A stretch of DNA of 64,000 nt from Candidatus Schekmanbacteria bacterium. GTDB lineage: Bacteria; Schekmanbacteria; GWA2-38-11; J061. The stretch lies in NCBI GenBank assembly GCA_016219965.1, contig JACRJM010000004.1, positions 586,464 through 650,463 on the forward strand. Reading direction: 5' to 3'. The stretch's first letter is position 1; every line of letters begins with the position of its first letter. Below are positions 36,630 to 45,616 of the stretch, in pieces. A model generated the notes under the pieces. It saw only the letters and a program-made list of their open reading frames with translations. It made no database searches and was not told the DNA's origin. The position numbers and the translations under genes are program-made.

Positions 36630-39056
36630 ATGAACCGCTATATCTGCATACATGGCCATTTTTATCAGCCTCCAAGGGAAAATCCCTGGCTTGACGAAGT
36701 GGAGAAACAGGAGTCCGCTCATCCATTCCATGACTGGAACGCAAGAATAACAGCCGAGTGCTATGCTCCAAACACAGCCTCCCGCATAGTTAATGAAAAA
36801 GAGAAGATAATAGACATGGTGAACAACTATGCGAAAATCAGCTTTAACTTCGGACCGACTCTTCTTACATGGATGGAAAGAAATAATCCTGAGATTTACA
36901 GTGCGATAATTGAAGCTGACATCCTTAGCAGGACCTTCTATTCAGGACATGGCTCAGCCATAGCACAGACCTATAACCATATGATTCTGCCTCTTGCAAA
37001 CACCAGGGATAAACGGACGCAGGTTATTTGGGGTATCAGGGATTTTGAATACCGTTTTGGAAGAAAACCTGAGGGGATGTGGCTGGCAGAAACAGCAGTA
37101 GATCTTGAAAGCCTCGATATTATGGCTGAGCAGGGGATTATATTCACCATATTGTCCCCGCGTCAGGCAAAGCAGGTCAGAAGGATTGGAGATGAAAAAT
37201 GGCGTGATGTAAGCGGGGGAAGCATCGACCCCAGGATGCCTTATGTATGCAGGCTCCCTTCGGGAAGAAACATGAATATCTTTTTCTACAGTGGACAAAT
37301 AGCACAGGAAGTTGCCTTCGGGGGACTGCTTAATAATGGTGAAGGGTTTGCAAAAAGGCTTTGCTCCGTATTTTCTGAACATAACCATACACCTGAGATG
37401 TCACATGTTGCTACTGATGGGGAATCATATGGTCATCATCACCGTTTCGGGGATATGGCTCTAGCTTATTGTCTTCGTTACATTGAGTCGCACAATCTGG
37501 CTAAGATTACTGTCTACGGGGAATTTTTGGAAATAAACCCTCCTAACCATGAGGTCGAGATATACGAGAATTCTTCGTGGAGCTGTGCTCATGGTGTTGA
37601 ACGCTGGAAAAGCAACTGCGGATGTAACACGGGGATGCACAGCAAATGGAACCAGGCATGGCGGGCGCCTCTCAGGGAATCTCTCGACTGGCTGAGAAAC
37701 AAGATAATACCGGTATACGAAACAGGAATTTCCAAATACCTTGAGTCCGCATCTGCTGCCCGTGATGACTATATCTGGGTAATATTGAATCGCAGTGAAG
37801 ACAATGTGGAGAATTTTTTCAAAAGGCATGCAAGAAAAAAACTCAAAGATAATGAAAAATCAATAGTTCTCAAACTGCTTGAGATGGAAAGACATTCCAT
37901 GCTCATGTACACAAGCTGCGGGTGGTTTTTTGATGAAGTGTCAGGGATTGAAACCGTCCAGATCATCCAATATGCAGACCGCGCTATGCAGCTTGCCGAG
38001 AGCATTTCAGGCGCATCATTGGAATCACTTTTCGCGAAGAAACTTTCGCATGTCCCGAGCAATATAGTCAAATACGGGAATGCAAAACATGTTTATGGAA
38101 ATTTCGTAAAGACAGCTCGCGTCGATCTTTTAAGGGTAGCTGCACACTATACAATAACGTCACTATTTGAGGACTATCCTGAAGAAGCAAAAATATACTG
38201 CTACAATGTTACATCGAAGACAAATGATAAACTTAATAAAGGCAAGCTGAAATATGCAGCCGGACAGGCTCTGCTGCAATGTGAAATCACCTGGGATAAG
38301 AGCGAGATAAGTTTTGCTGTTGTGCATCCCGGAGACCATAATCTTCTTTGCGGAATAAGCACGGATATGACAGCAAATGAGTATATCGAAATCTGCAGTA
38401 AGGTAAGAGCTGCTTTTGACAGCGGGAACATAATAAAAGTCCTGAATCTCATTGACAGCAATTTTGGCCTGCAAACCTATTCGCTGAAGCATCTCTTTAA
38501 AGACAAACAGCAGGCTGTCTTGCAGCAGATAATGGAAGACACTGAAGAAGAGATTGATGATTATTACCATCAGATATTTGAATATTATTCTCCCATAGTC
38601 CACTATCTGAGAAAAAGCAGGATGGAACTGCCAAAAGGTATCTATACTGCAGTAGAACATGTTTTAAACTGTAAGCTGAAGAAAGTTCTTGAGAGCAAAA
38701 TGCCGGACATTGAAGATCTTAAAAACGCTATCTCAGAAATAGAGCAGCTTGATCTTGAGATTGAGGGCACAACATTAAGTTTCGCTGCAAACATGAAAAT
38801 AAGCGAACTCATGGGAAAATTATCAAAGGACGCAGAAAATATCAGCTTAATGGAGAATATAGAAGAAGTAATAAAATTGCTGAATGGACTTCCGCTTATA
38901 CTTGATCTCTGGAAAGCGCAGAACATTTGCTTTAAGATATGGAGACAGAAATCAGGAGAGATGAAAAACAGGGCGGAAAAGAATGACAGGAAAGCAACTG
39001 TCTGGATAACGCGTTTTAAAAGCCTCGGAGATTACCTTGATGTAAATATAGAATAG
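36630..39056 (+). CDS. GH57-family glycoside hydrolase with DUF3536-type C-terminus
   Basis: 808-residue cytoplasmic protein beginning YICIHGHFYQPPRENPW, the N-terminal GH57 signature. Further segments are GMWLAETAVD and HVATDGESYGHHHRFGDMAL, and a long helical C-terminal region follows (about 330-800). GH57 enzymes act on alpha-glucans by a retaining mechanism. The position directly behind glgB, with no signal peptide, suggests a glycogen amylase or branching role. The exact specificity is not deducible. mprF follows after 13 bases. Confidence 0.85.
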   Translation: MNRYICIHGHFYQPPRENPWLDEVEKQESAHPFHDWNARITAECYAPNTASRIVNEKEKIIDMVNNYAKISFNFGPTLLTWMERNNPEIYSAIIEADILSRTFYSGHGSAIAQTYNHMILPLANTRDKRTQVIWGIRDFEYRFGRKPEGMWLAETAVDLESLDIMAEQGIIFTILSPRQAKQVRRIGDEKWRDVSGGSIDPRMPYVCRLPSGRNMNIFFYSGQIAQEVAFGGLLNNGEGFAKRLCSVFSEHNHTPEMSHVATDGESYGHHHRFGDMALAYCLRYIESHNLAKITVYGEFLEINPPNHEVEIYENSSWSCAHGVERWKSNCGCNTGMHSKWNQAWRAPLRESLDWLRNKIIPVYETGISKYLESASAARDDYIWVILNRSEDNVENFFKRHARKKLKDNEKSIVLKLLEMERHSMLMYTSCGWFFDEVSGIETVQIIQYADRAMQLAESISGASLESLFAKKLSHVPSNIVKYGNAKHVYGNFVKTARVDLLRVAAHYTITSLFEDYPEEAKIYCYNVTSKTNDKLNKGKLKYAAGQALLQCEITWDKSEISFAVVHPGDHNLLCGISTDMTANEYIEICSKVRAAFDSGNIIKVLNLIDSNFGLQTYSLKHLFKDKQQAVLQQIMEDTEEEIDDYYHQIFEYYSPIVHYLRKSRMELPKGIYTAVEHVLNCKLKKVLESKMPDIEDLKNAISEIEQLDLEIEGTTLSFAANMKISELMGKLSKDAENISLMENIEEVIKLLNGLPLILDLWKAQNICFKIWRQKSGEMKNRAEKNDRKATVWITRFKSLGDYLDVNIE

Positions 39057-39069
39057 AAAATAAAAAATC

Positions 39070-41643
39070 ATGGAATTAAATGTACGAAAAAATATTGCGC
39101 GTACTGTTGCCCCATTGGCAGGTATAATATTATTTACTGCAGCACTTTTTGTTATTCACGGCGAGCTTCAAAAATACCACTATAGCGAGATATTGAAAAG
39201 CTTCAAGGAACTTCCGGGCATGATTATTCTATCTGCCATCGGCCTTACTGCTGTAAGCTATTTTGTTTTGACGTTTTACGATACTCTTTCTTTCAGATAC
39301 ATCAGGAACAGCCTTCCTTATCCAAAGATATCAGCAGCATCGTTTATAGGATATGCATTCAGTAATAATATAGGGCTTGCTGCGCTTACAGGAGGTTCTG
39401 TCCGCTACAGACTTTACTCGGGGTGGGGATTGACAGCCATAGAAATCGCTAACATCGTTGCATTTAACACTATAACCTTCTGGCTTGGATTCCTTATTGT
39501 GGGTGGTACGGTATTTCTTACGGAGCCGATCCAACTGCCGCCATCAATTGCATCTCTTCCATTTAATTCAATTAAACTTCTTGGCCTGTTTTTCCTGTCG
39601 GTTGTTATTTGTTATTTTCTCGTATGTCTCATAATAAGAAGAGCCCCTATCAGGATAAAAGAATGGGATTTCCCAATCCCGTCAGTCAGGTTTGCAATTG
39701 CACAGTTTGCAGTTTCATCTCTGGACTGGATGATCGCAGGAGGGACACTCTATATCCTTCTTCCTTCAGGCACCGGCATGACATTTCAGAAGTTTCTTGC
39801 CATATTCATGTTAGCCCAGATTGCAGGACTTGTAAGCCAAGTCCCCGGAGGAATCGGAGTGTTCGAATCAATAATGCTTTATTTCTTTACAAGCTATGCT
39901 GATGCTTCAACAGTGTTTGGAGCTCTTATGGCATACAGGGCGATTTATTATCTTATGCCATTTGCAGCGGCAGCTTTTATGCTTGGAGCTTATGAATTAT
40001 ATCAGAGAAAAGAGGAGGTAAAACGGTTTTCCGGTGTCATGGGTAATATCCTGCCGGGTTTCGTTCCACATTTACTTGCTGTCGCAACGTTTGTATCGGG
40101 AGCAGTTCTTCTCTTTTCCGGAGCGATACCATCTGTTGACTGGCGGTTAACATGGATTAAGGATTTAGTACCGCTCCCCCTACTTGAGATATCTCATTTT
40201 CTTGGGAGTATTGCCGGGTTGCTTCTGCTTATTATCGCATGGGGTATTTTTCACAGGCTTGATGCTGCCTATTTAATCACCGCAGTGCTCCTTTCCGCAG
40301 GTGTTATTTTTTCACTTGTTAAAGGATTCGACTATGAAGAAGCGATTCTGCTGACGCTTGTATTGGCAGCGCTTATCCCCTGCCGCAGAAATTTTTACCG
40401 CAAGACTTCACTATTACGCCAGCGTTTTACCTTTGCCTGGACGGCCTCTATAATAGTAGTTCTTATAGCATCTGTTTGGCTGCTGCTTTTTTCACATAAG
40501 CATGTTGAATATTCCAATGAACTTTGGTGGCAGTTCAGCTTGTCCGGTGATGCGCCGCGCTCGCTTCGTGCAATCGCCGGTGTTATCGGACTTGCGTTTT
40601 TTTTCGGTGCTGCGAGTTTGTTCCGTTCATCAAAACCTCTACCTGAACTTCCTGAACAGGAAAAGATGAGCAGTGTACGCGCCATTGTTAAAAATGCAAA
40701 AAACGCATCCGCAAATCTAGCACTTCTTGGTGATAAGTCTTTTCTATTTAGCGAAAGCGGCAGAGCTTTTATTATGTACGCTGTAGAAGGAAACAGTTGG
40801 ATTGCGTTAGGTGATCCTGTAGGAGATGAAGAGGAAAAAGCTGAGCTTGTCTGGAGATTCCGTGAAAAGTCTGATTATTTCAATGCATGGCCGGTCTTTT
40901 ACCAGATAAGCGATGAGAATCTTTATTTATATATTGAGCTTGGGCTAACGTTTTATAAGCTTGGAGAAGAGGGGAGGGTTAATCTGACGGAGTTTTCTCT
41001 TGAAGGAAAAGATTTTAAGGGACTGAGGCACACCCATAATAAACTGGAGAAGGAGGGATGGTCATTTGAGATTTTAGGCATTGAAAACGTAATCCAGATA
41101 ATGCCGCGCTTTCGGGAAATATCCAGCTCATGGCTTGCTGAAAAAAATACCCGGGAAAAAAGATTTTCCCTCGGTTATTTTAATGAGTCATACATAATGG
41201 AATTCCCGGCAGTCATAGTAAAAAAAGAAGAACAGGTTGTTGCCTTTGCAAATGTTTTTGAAAGCGCTGGCAAAGAAGAACTAACCATAGACCTTATGAG
41301 ATATGATTCAAATGCTCCTCCCGGCGTAATGGATTATCTTTTCGTGTCTCTCATGCTCTGGGGGAAAAAAGAAGGTTATGCATGGTTTAACCTTGGCATG
41401 GCGCCTCTTTCAGGTTTCAATAACAGAAAGCTTTCGCCGTTATGGAACCGCCTGGGAGCACTGATATTCGTACATGGAGAACACTTTTACAATTTCCAGG
41501 GTCTTCGCCAGTATAAGGAAAAATTTCATCCAGAATGGTCACCGCGATATCTTGCATCGCCAGGTGGTCTTGCATTTCCGAGGGTTCTTGCTAATATTGC
41601 TGCACTGGTTTCAGGGGGGATAAAGGGGGTTATTTCAAAATGA
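39070..41643 (+). CDS. mprF: MprF-like phosphatidylglycerol aminoacyltransferase/flippase
   Basis: 857 residues. The N-terminal ~545 form about 14 transmembrane helices of the flippase domain, including NNIGLAALTGGSVRYRLY and SQVPGGIGVFESIML. The C-terminal ~300 are the soluble DUF2156/GNAT-type synthase domain (WIALGDPVGDEEEK, GLRHTHNKLEKEGW, FNLGMAPLSG). MprF transfers Lys or Ala from aminoacyl-tRNA to phosphatidylglycerol and flips the product, lowering membrane negative charge. The stop overlaps the next start (ATGA), and that gene is AcvB-like, the known lysyl-PG hydrolase partner. The amino acid specificity cannot be read from sequence. Confidence 0.9.
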   Translation: MELNVRKNIARTVAPLAGIILFTAALFVIHGELQKYHYSEILKSFKELPGMIILSAIGLTAVSYFVLTFYDTLSFRYIRNSLPYPKISAASFIGYAFSNNIGLAALTGGSVRYRLYSGWGLTAIEIANIVAFNTITFWLGFLIVGGTVFLTEPIQLPPSIASLPFNSIKLLGLFFLSVVICYFLVCLIIRRAPIRIKEWDFPIPSVRFAIAQFAVSSLDWMIAGGTLYILLPSGTGMTFQKFLAIFMLAQIAGLVSQVPGGIGVFESIMLYFFTSYADASTVFGALMAYRAIYYLMPFAAAAFMLGAYELYQRKEEVKRFSGVMGNILPGFVPHLLAVATFVSGAVLLFSGAIPSVDWRLTWIKDLVPLPLLEISHFLGSIAGLLLLIIAWGIFHRLDAAYLITAVLLSAGVIFSLVKGFDYEEAILLTLVLAALIPCRRNFYRKTSLLRQRFTFAWTASIIVVLIASVWLLLFSHKHVEYSNELWWQFSLSGDAPRSLRAIAGVIGLAFFFGAASLFRSSKPLPELPEQEKMSSVRAIVKNAKNASANLALLGDKSFLFSESGRAFIMYAVEGNSWIALGDPVGDEEEKAELVWRFREKSDYFNAWPVFYQISDENLYLYIELGLTFYKLGEEGRVNLTEFSLEGKDFKGLRHTHNKLEKEGWSFEILGIENVIQIMPRFREISSSWLAEKNTREKRFSLGYFNESYIMEFPAVIVKKEEQVVAFANVFESAGKEELTIDLMRYDSNAPPGVMDYLFVSLMLWGKKEGYAWFNLGMAPLSGFNNRKLSPLWNRLGALIFVHGEHFYNFQGLRQYKEKFHPEWSPRYLASPGGLAFPRVLANIAALVSGGIKGVISK

Positions 41644-43037
41644 GACGGTTGATTTATTTTTTAATTAGCTTCTTCATTCTTTCAGCGACAGCCTATGCGG
41701 GTGAAGAAACATTGAAATTCGGGCGCTTTGGGAATGTAATGATTTACCGCAATTCCCTGAAGCCATCACATGTTGTTCTTTTTGTCTCGGGTGATGGGGG
41801 ATGGAATCTTGGTGTTATAGATATGGCGAAGTCGCTTTCAGCACTTGACGCTATTGTTGTGGGAATAGACATCACGCATTACATGAAAGAGCTTAGGAAC
41901 ACAGATGAAAAATGTTCTTATCCTGCCGCTGATTTTGAATTGCTGAGTAAATTCATTCAAAAACATTATGATTTTCCTAAATATGAACCGCCAGTCCTTG
42001 TCGGTTATTCATCGGGTGCTACCCTTGTTTATGCTGTCCTTGTTCAGGCCCCAACAGGTACATTCCAGGGTGCCATAAGCCTCGGCTTCTGTCCTGATCT
42101 CCCTCTTGACAGGCCATTGTGCCGCGGAAGCGGACTTGAATGGAAGTCTGGTCCAAAGGGGAAAGGCTATTCATTTCTTCCTTTCCATGAACTTAAAACA
42201 CCATGGATTGCTCTTCAGGGAGAAATTGACATGGTTTGCGATGCTAAAGCTACCGAGCTATTTGTAAAGCAGGTTGGAGAGGGGAAATTAATATCACTTC
42301 CTAATGTAGGGCATGGTTTTTCTGTACCCAAAAACTGGATGCCGCAGTTTAAGGAGGCGTTTACAGGTTTATTCAATAAACCTAAACAGATGGTTGAAAA
42401 ATCAGAATCCGGAGACATAAGCGATCTTCCTGTTGTTGAAGTTATGCCGTCAATCCCGGAATCAGGAAAAAGAATGGCTATAATGGTTTCAGGCGACGGC
42501 GGTTGGGCCGGGATTGACCGTGAGCTTGCCGGTGCACTTGCTGCAAAAGGTATCCCTGTCGCAGGAGTTGATTCCCTTCAGTATTTCTGGAAGCCAAAGA
42601 ATCCGGAGATTGCTGCCAATGATCTTGAAAGGATAATAAAGCATTATCTTAATTTATGGGGAAAAGAGCGGATAGTGATTGTCGGCTACTCGCTTGGAGC
42701 TGATGTCATTCCATTTATGATAACAAGGCTTTCCTCTGAAGTGTCGGAGAAGATAGAGCTGATAGCTCTTCTTGGTCCGGAGCATACTGCTGATTTTGAG
42801 TTTCATATCACTGACTGGATAGGGTTATCTCCGCAGTTAAATTTGCACCCCCTTCTTCCAGAGCTTAAGAAAATAAAGAATATAAAAATACTTTGCTTTT
42901 ACGGAGATGAAGAGAAAGATTCTCTTTGCAGAGATATAGACATAGCTATAGCAAAACCGATGCGCCTTGAAGGTGGACATCATTTCGGCGGCAACTACCA
43001 ATTCATCGCTGATTCAATACTAAATGAATTAAAATAA
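41640..43037 (+). CDS. AcvB/VirJ-like periplasmic hydrolase
   Basis: 465 residues with a signal peptide (about 1-20, ending TAYAGEE). Two tandem alpha/beta-hydrolase-like halves follow. Each begins with SGDGGW (about residues 50 and 283) and each has a nucleophile-elbow motif, GYSSGA and GYSLGA. A conserved His follows in GHGF and GGHHFGG. In Agrobacterium AcvB hydrolyses lysyl-phosphatidylglycerol made by the adjacent LpiA (MprF family). The four-base overlap with mprF here supports the same role: resetting aminoacyl-lipid levels from the periplasmic side. Confidence 0.85.
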   Translation: MRRLIYFLISFFILSATAYAGEETLKFGRFGNVMIYRNSLKPSHVVLFVSGDGGWNLGVIDMAKSLSALDAIVVGIDITHYMKELRNTDEKCSYPAADFELLSKFIQKHYDFPKYEPPVLVGYSSGATLVYAVLVQAPTGTFQGAISLGFCPDLPLDRPLCRGSGLEWKSGPKGKGYSFLPFHELKTPWIALQGEIDMVCDAKATELFVKQVGEGKLISLPNVGHGFSVPKNWMPQFKEAFTGLFNKPKQMVEKSESGDISDLPVVEVMPSIPESGKRMAIMVSGDGGWAGIDRELAGALAAKGIPVAGVDSLQYFWKPKNPEIAANDLERIIKHYLNLWGKERIVIVGYSLGADVIPFMITRLSSEVSEKIELIALLGPEHTADFEFHITDWIGLSPQLNLHPLLPELKKIKNIKILCFYGDEEKDSLCRDIDIAIAKPMRLEGGHHFGGNYQFIADSILNELK

Positions 43038-43038
43038 A

Positions 43039-43069
43039 AAAGGGCAGGATAATTATACTCCTGCCCTTT
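43039..43069. terminator. Bidirectional terminator between acvB-like gene and hppA
   Basis: AAAGGGCAGGA pairs with TCCTGCCCTTT around a 9-base loop. It begins two bases after the stop on the plus strand and lies 19 bases from the stop of the minus-strand hppA. A and T tracts on either side let it serve both convergent operons. Confidence 0.85.
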
Positions 43070-43087
43070 GTAAGGTCTGTTAATTAT

Positions 43088-45361
43088 TTAAATAAACAGC
43101 GGTGCCAGAACCAGTGTTATTGTTGAAAGGAGCTTTATCAGGACGTGAAGTGAAGGTCCCGCTGTATCCTTGAATGGGTCGCCAACTGTATCGCCGACTA
43201 CTGCTGCCTTGTGAGCATCTGATTTTTTTCCGCCATAATGGCCGTCTTCGATGAATTTCTTTGCATTGTCCCATGCGCCTCCACCGTTGTTCAGGAATGT
43301 AGCCATTAGTATTCCTACTATGGTGCCTACCATAAGAAGCGCTGCAACGGCTTCTGCGGCAATGAGCGGATCAACGCTGGTGATAAACATCCTGAATATC
43401 AACCCTACAGTAATAGGCATGAACACTGCAAGCAATCCAGGGAGAACCATTTCTCTAAGCGCTGCCTTTGTGACTATGTCAACGCATCTTCCATAATCAG
43501 GTTCCTGCGTGAAATTCATTATGCCCGGTTTTTCCTTGAACTGTGCCCTGACGTCGCCTATGACAGCGTATGCTGCACGTCCAACCGCACGGATGGCAAG
43601 AGACGAGAAGAGAAACACAAGCATTGCCCCCAAAAGACCGCCTACAAAAACTTCAGGTTTGCTTATATCAACTTTAAAGGGGAATGATTCTTCCTTGCCG
43701 GAATAAAGCTTTACTTCGTCCATGTATGCAGAGAAGAGAAGGAATGCAGCAAGAGCCGCTGAACCTATGGCATAACCTTTTGTAAGAGCCTTTGTAGTAT
43801 TGCCTACTGCATCGAGCCTGTCAGTTTTTTTCCTGATTGCTTCAGGCTGGCGGCTCATCTCTACTATTCCGCCTGCATTGTCAGTGATAGGTCCGAAGGT
43901 GTCCATTGCAAGGATGAATGCTGCTGTTGCAAGCATACCCATTGTTGCGACTGCTGTTCCGAAAAGTCCTGCATTTACTCCATGTCCGGCTGCATCTACA
44001 GGGAAAGCATTCAACCCGATATAGTATGATGAAAGTATCGCTGCCGAGATTGCAATCGTCGGAAGAGCGGTACATTCAAGCCCGACTGATATTCCTGTTA
44101 TTATATTTGTTGCAGCGCCTGTCTGCGATGCCTTTGCAATTTCCTGTACAGGCCTGTATTTATGCTCTGTGTAATACTGTGTGATGAATACGAAGGCAAC
44201 GGATGTCAAAACCCCGATTACTCCGCAGAGGAAGAAGTGCCACCATGCATCAGGCGCTTCATTGCTGTAAAGCAGCCAGCGTGATGAAAGTCCGAACAAT
44301 GCCATTGCTATAACGACGGCTATATAATAACCGCGGTTCAACGCCTGCATAGGGTCAAGTTTTTCTTCCTTATCCATCTTTACTGCCATTATGCCAATAA
44401 TTGATGCGATTATTCCGAAGGCGCGGGAAATAAGAGGGAACATCATGACTGCTATTGAACCGAGGGCGAATGGAAATCCGCCTGCTTCAGCCCTTGTTGC
44501 CAGAGTTGCTCCCAATATCATTGCGCCGATGTTTTCAGCCGCTGTTGATTCGAAGAGGTCGGCGCCCCTGCCTGCGCAATCGCCTACGTTGTCGCCAACA
44601 AGGTCTGCGATAACTGCGGGGTTGCGGGGATCGTCTTCCGGGATTCCTGCTTCTACTTTTCCTACAAGATCTGCTCCTACGTCTGCAGCCTTAGTATAAA
44701 TTCCGCCTCCAAGCTGTGCAAAAAGAGCAACGAATGATGCACCGAATCCGTAGCCCACTATCATTAATGGTATATGGATTGGATCTTTGCCGAGAGAAAG
44801 GAGTATTGCGTAAAGACCGCCGACACCGAGAAGACTCATTGCAACAACTAAAAGTCCAGATACTGCTCCAGCCCTTAGTGCTGTCTGAAGTGCGTCGTTA
44901 AGGCTCTTCAATGCCGCTGAAGCTGTCCTTATGTTTGCCCTGATTGATATCCACATTCCTATATAGCCGGCTATGAGCGAACATCCTGCACCGAATATAA
45001 AAGATAGGGAAACCCAGAACGCAAGTTCAAGGGCAGTGGGTACCGGATCAAAATCATGATGGCTGCGAACAAACCCGTAAAGAACAAAAATCAGTACGGT
45101 AACCGCTATTGCGAGGTAGATGATAGTCGCGTTCTGCCTGCGGAGGAACGCCTCAGCGCCCTGTTTGATGGCATCGCTGATTTTCATCATTTCAGGTTTT
45201 CCAGTGTCCTTTTTCATGACCCAGCTTGCAAGATATGCTGAAAAACCGAGTCCGATGGCGCTGAAGATCAGTACGATCGCGATAAAAAGAAGTGAATTCT
45301 CGCTCCCTGATTTCGTCGCCTGAATCATTAAGTTTGCTGCCTGTGGTACTAAATCAATCAT
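43088..45361 (-). CDS. hppA: Membrane-bound proton-pumping pyrophosphatase, K+-independent type
   Basis: 757-residue, roughly 16-helix integral membrane pump that couples pyrophosphate hydrolysis to ion export. The substrate site is seen in DVGADLVGKVEAG, DNVGDCAGRGADLFES and DNAGGIVEMS. The determinant GNTTKALTKG carries Lys and Thr at the two positions that mark K+-independent, H+-pumping enzymes; K+-dependent ones have Ala there. It stands alone with its own terminator. It would let the cell recover energy from biosynthetic pyrophosphate, which is common in energy-limited anaerobes. Confidence 0.95.
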   Translation of the reverse strand: MIDLVPQAANLMIQATKSGSENSLLFIAIVLIFSAIGLGFSAYLASWVMKKDTGKPEMMKISDAIKQGAEAFLRRQNATIIYLAIAVTVLIFVLYGFVRSHHDFDPVPTALELAFWVSLSFIFGAGCSLIAGYIGMWISIRANIRTASAALKSLNDALQTALRAGAVSGLLVVAMSLLGVGGLYAILLSLGKDPIHIPLMIVGYGFGASFVALFAQLGGGIYTKAADVGADLVGKVEAGIPEDDPRNPAVIADLVGDNVGDCAGRGADLFESTAAENIGAMILGATLATRAEAGGFPFALGSIAVMMFPLISRAFGIIASIIGIMAVKMDKEEKLDPMQALNRGYYIAVVIAMALFGLSSRWLLYSNEAPDAWWHFFLCGVIGVLTSVAFVFITQYYTEHKYRPVQEIAKASQTGAATNIITGISVGLECTALPTIAISAAILSSYYIGLNAFPVDAAGHGVNAGLFGTAVATMGMLATAAFILAMDTFGPITDNAGGIVEMSRQPEAIRKKTDRLDAVGNTTKALTKGYAIGSAALAAFLLFSAYMDEVKLYSGKEESFPFKVDISKPEVFVGGLLGAMLVFLFSSLAIRAVGRAAYAVIGDVRAQFKEKPGIMNFTQEPDYGRCVDIVTKAALREMVLPGLLAVFMPITVGLIFRMFITSVDPLIAAEAVAALLMVGTIVGILMATFLNNGGGAWDNAKKFIEDGHYGGKKSDAHKAAVVGDTVGDPFKDTAGPSLHVLIKLLSTITLVLAPLFI

Positions 45362-45616
45362 ATCTCATATCTCCCATATTAATGGATTAACTTAGAATCT
45401 CACGATGTGATTTTCTACCCTAAAACAATCTGTAAAAGAGGATGCTGTATAATATCCTGAAGAGAAAAAGTCAAAACAAAAATGTGGGAATTTTCAGTCT
45501 CTTTATTAACTGCTTAAAGAATAATGACGTGTAACAATTCGCACATCAAAAAAAAGATTAAAATGGTAAGGTTTTAACATCGATAAGAGTTTATAATATT
45601 TGTTAGGAAATATCTG

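Noticed and set aside
38163..38660. Minus-strand ORF of 165 codons
   Set aside because: Antisense to the GH57 gene with no ribosome-binding site or recognisable domain.
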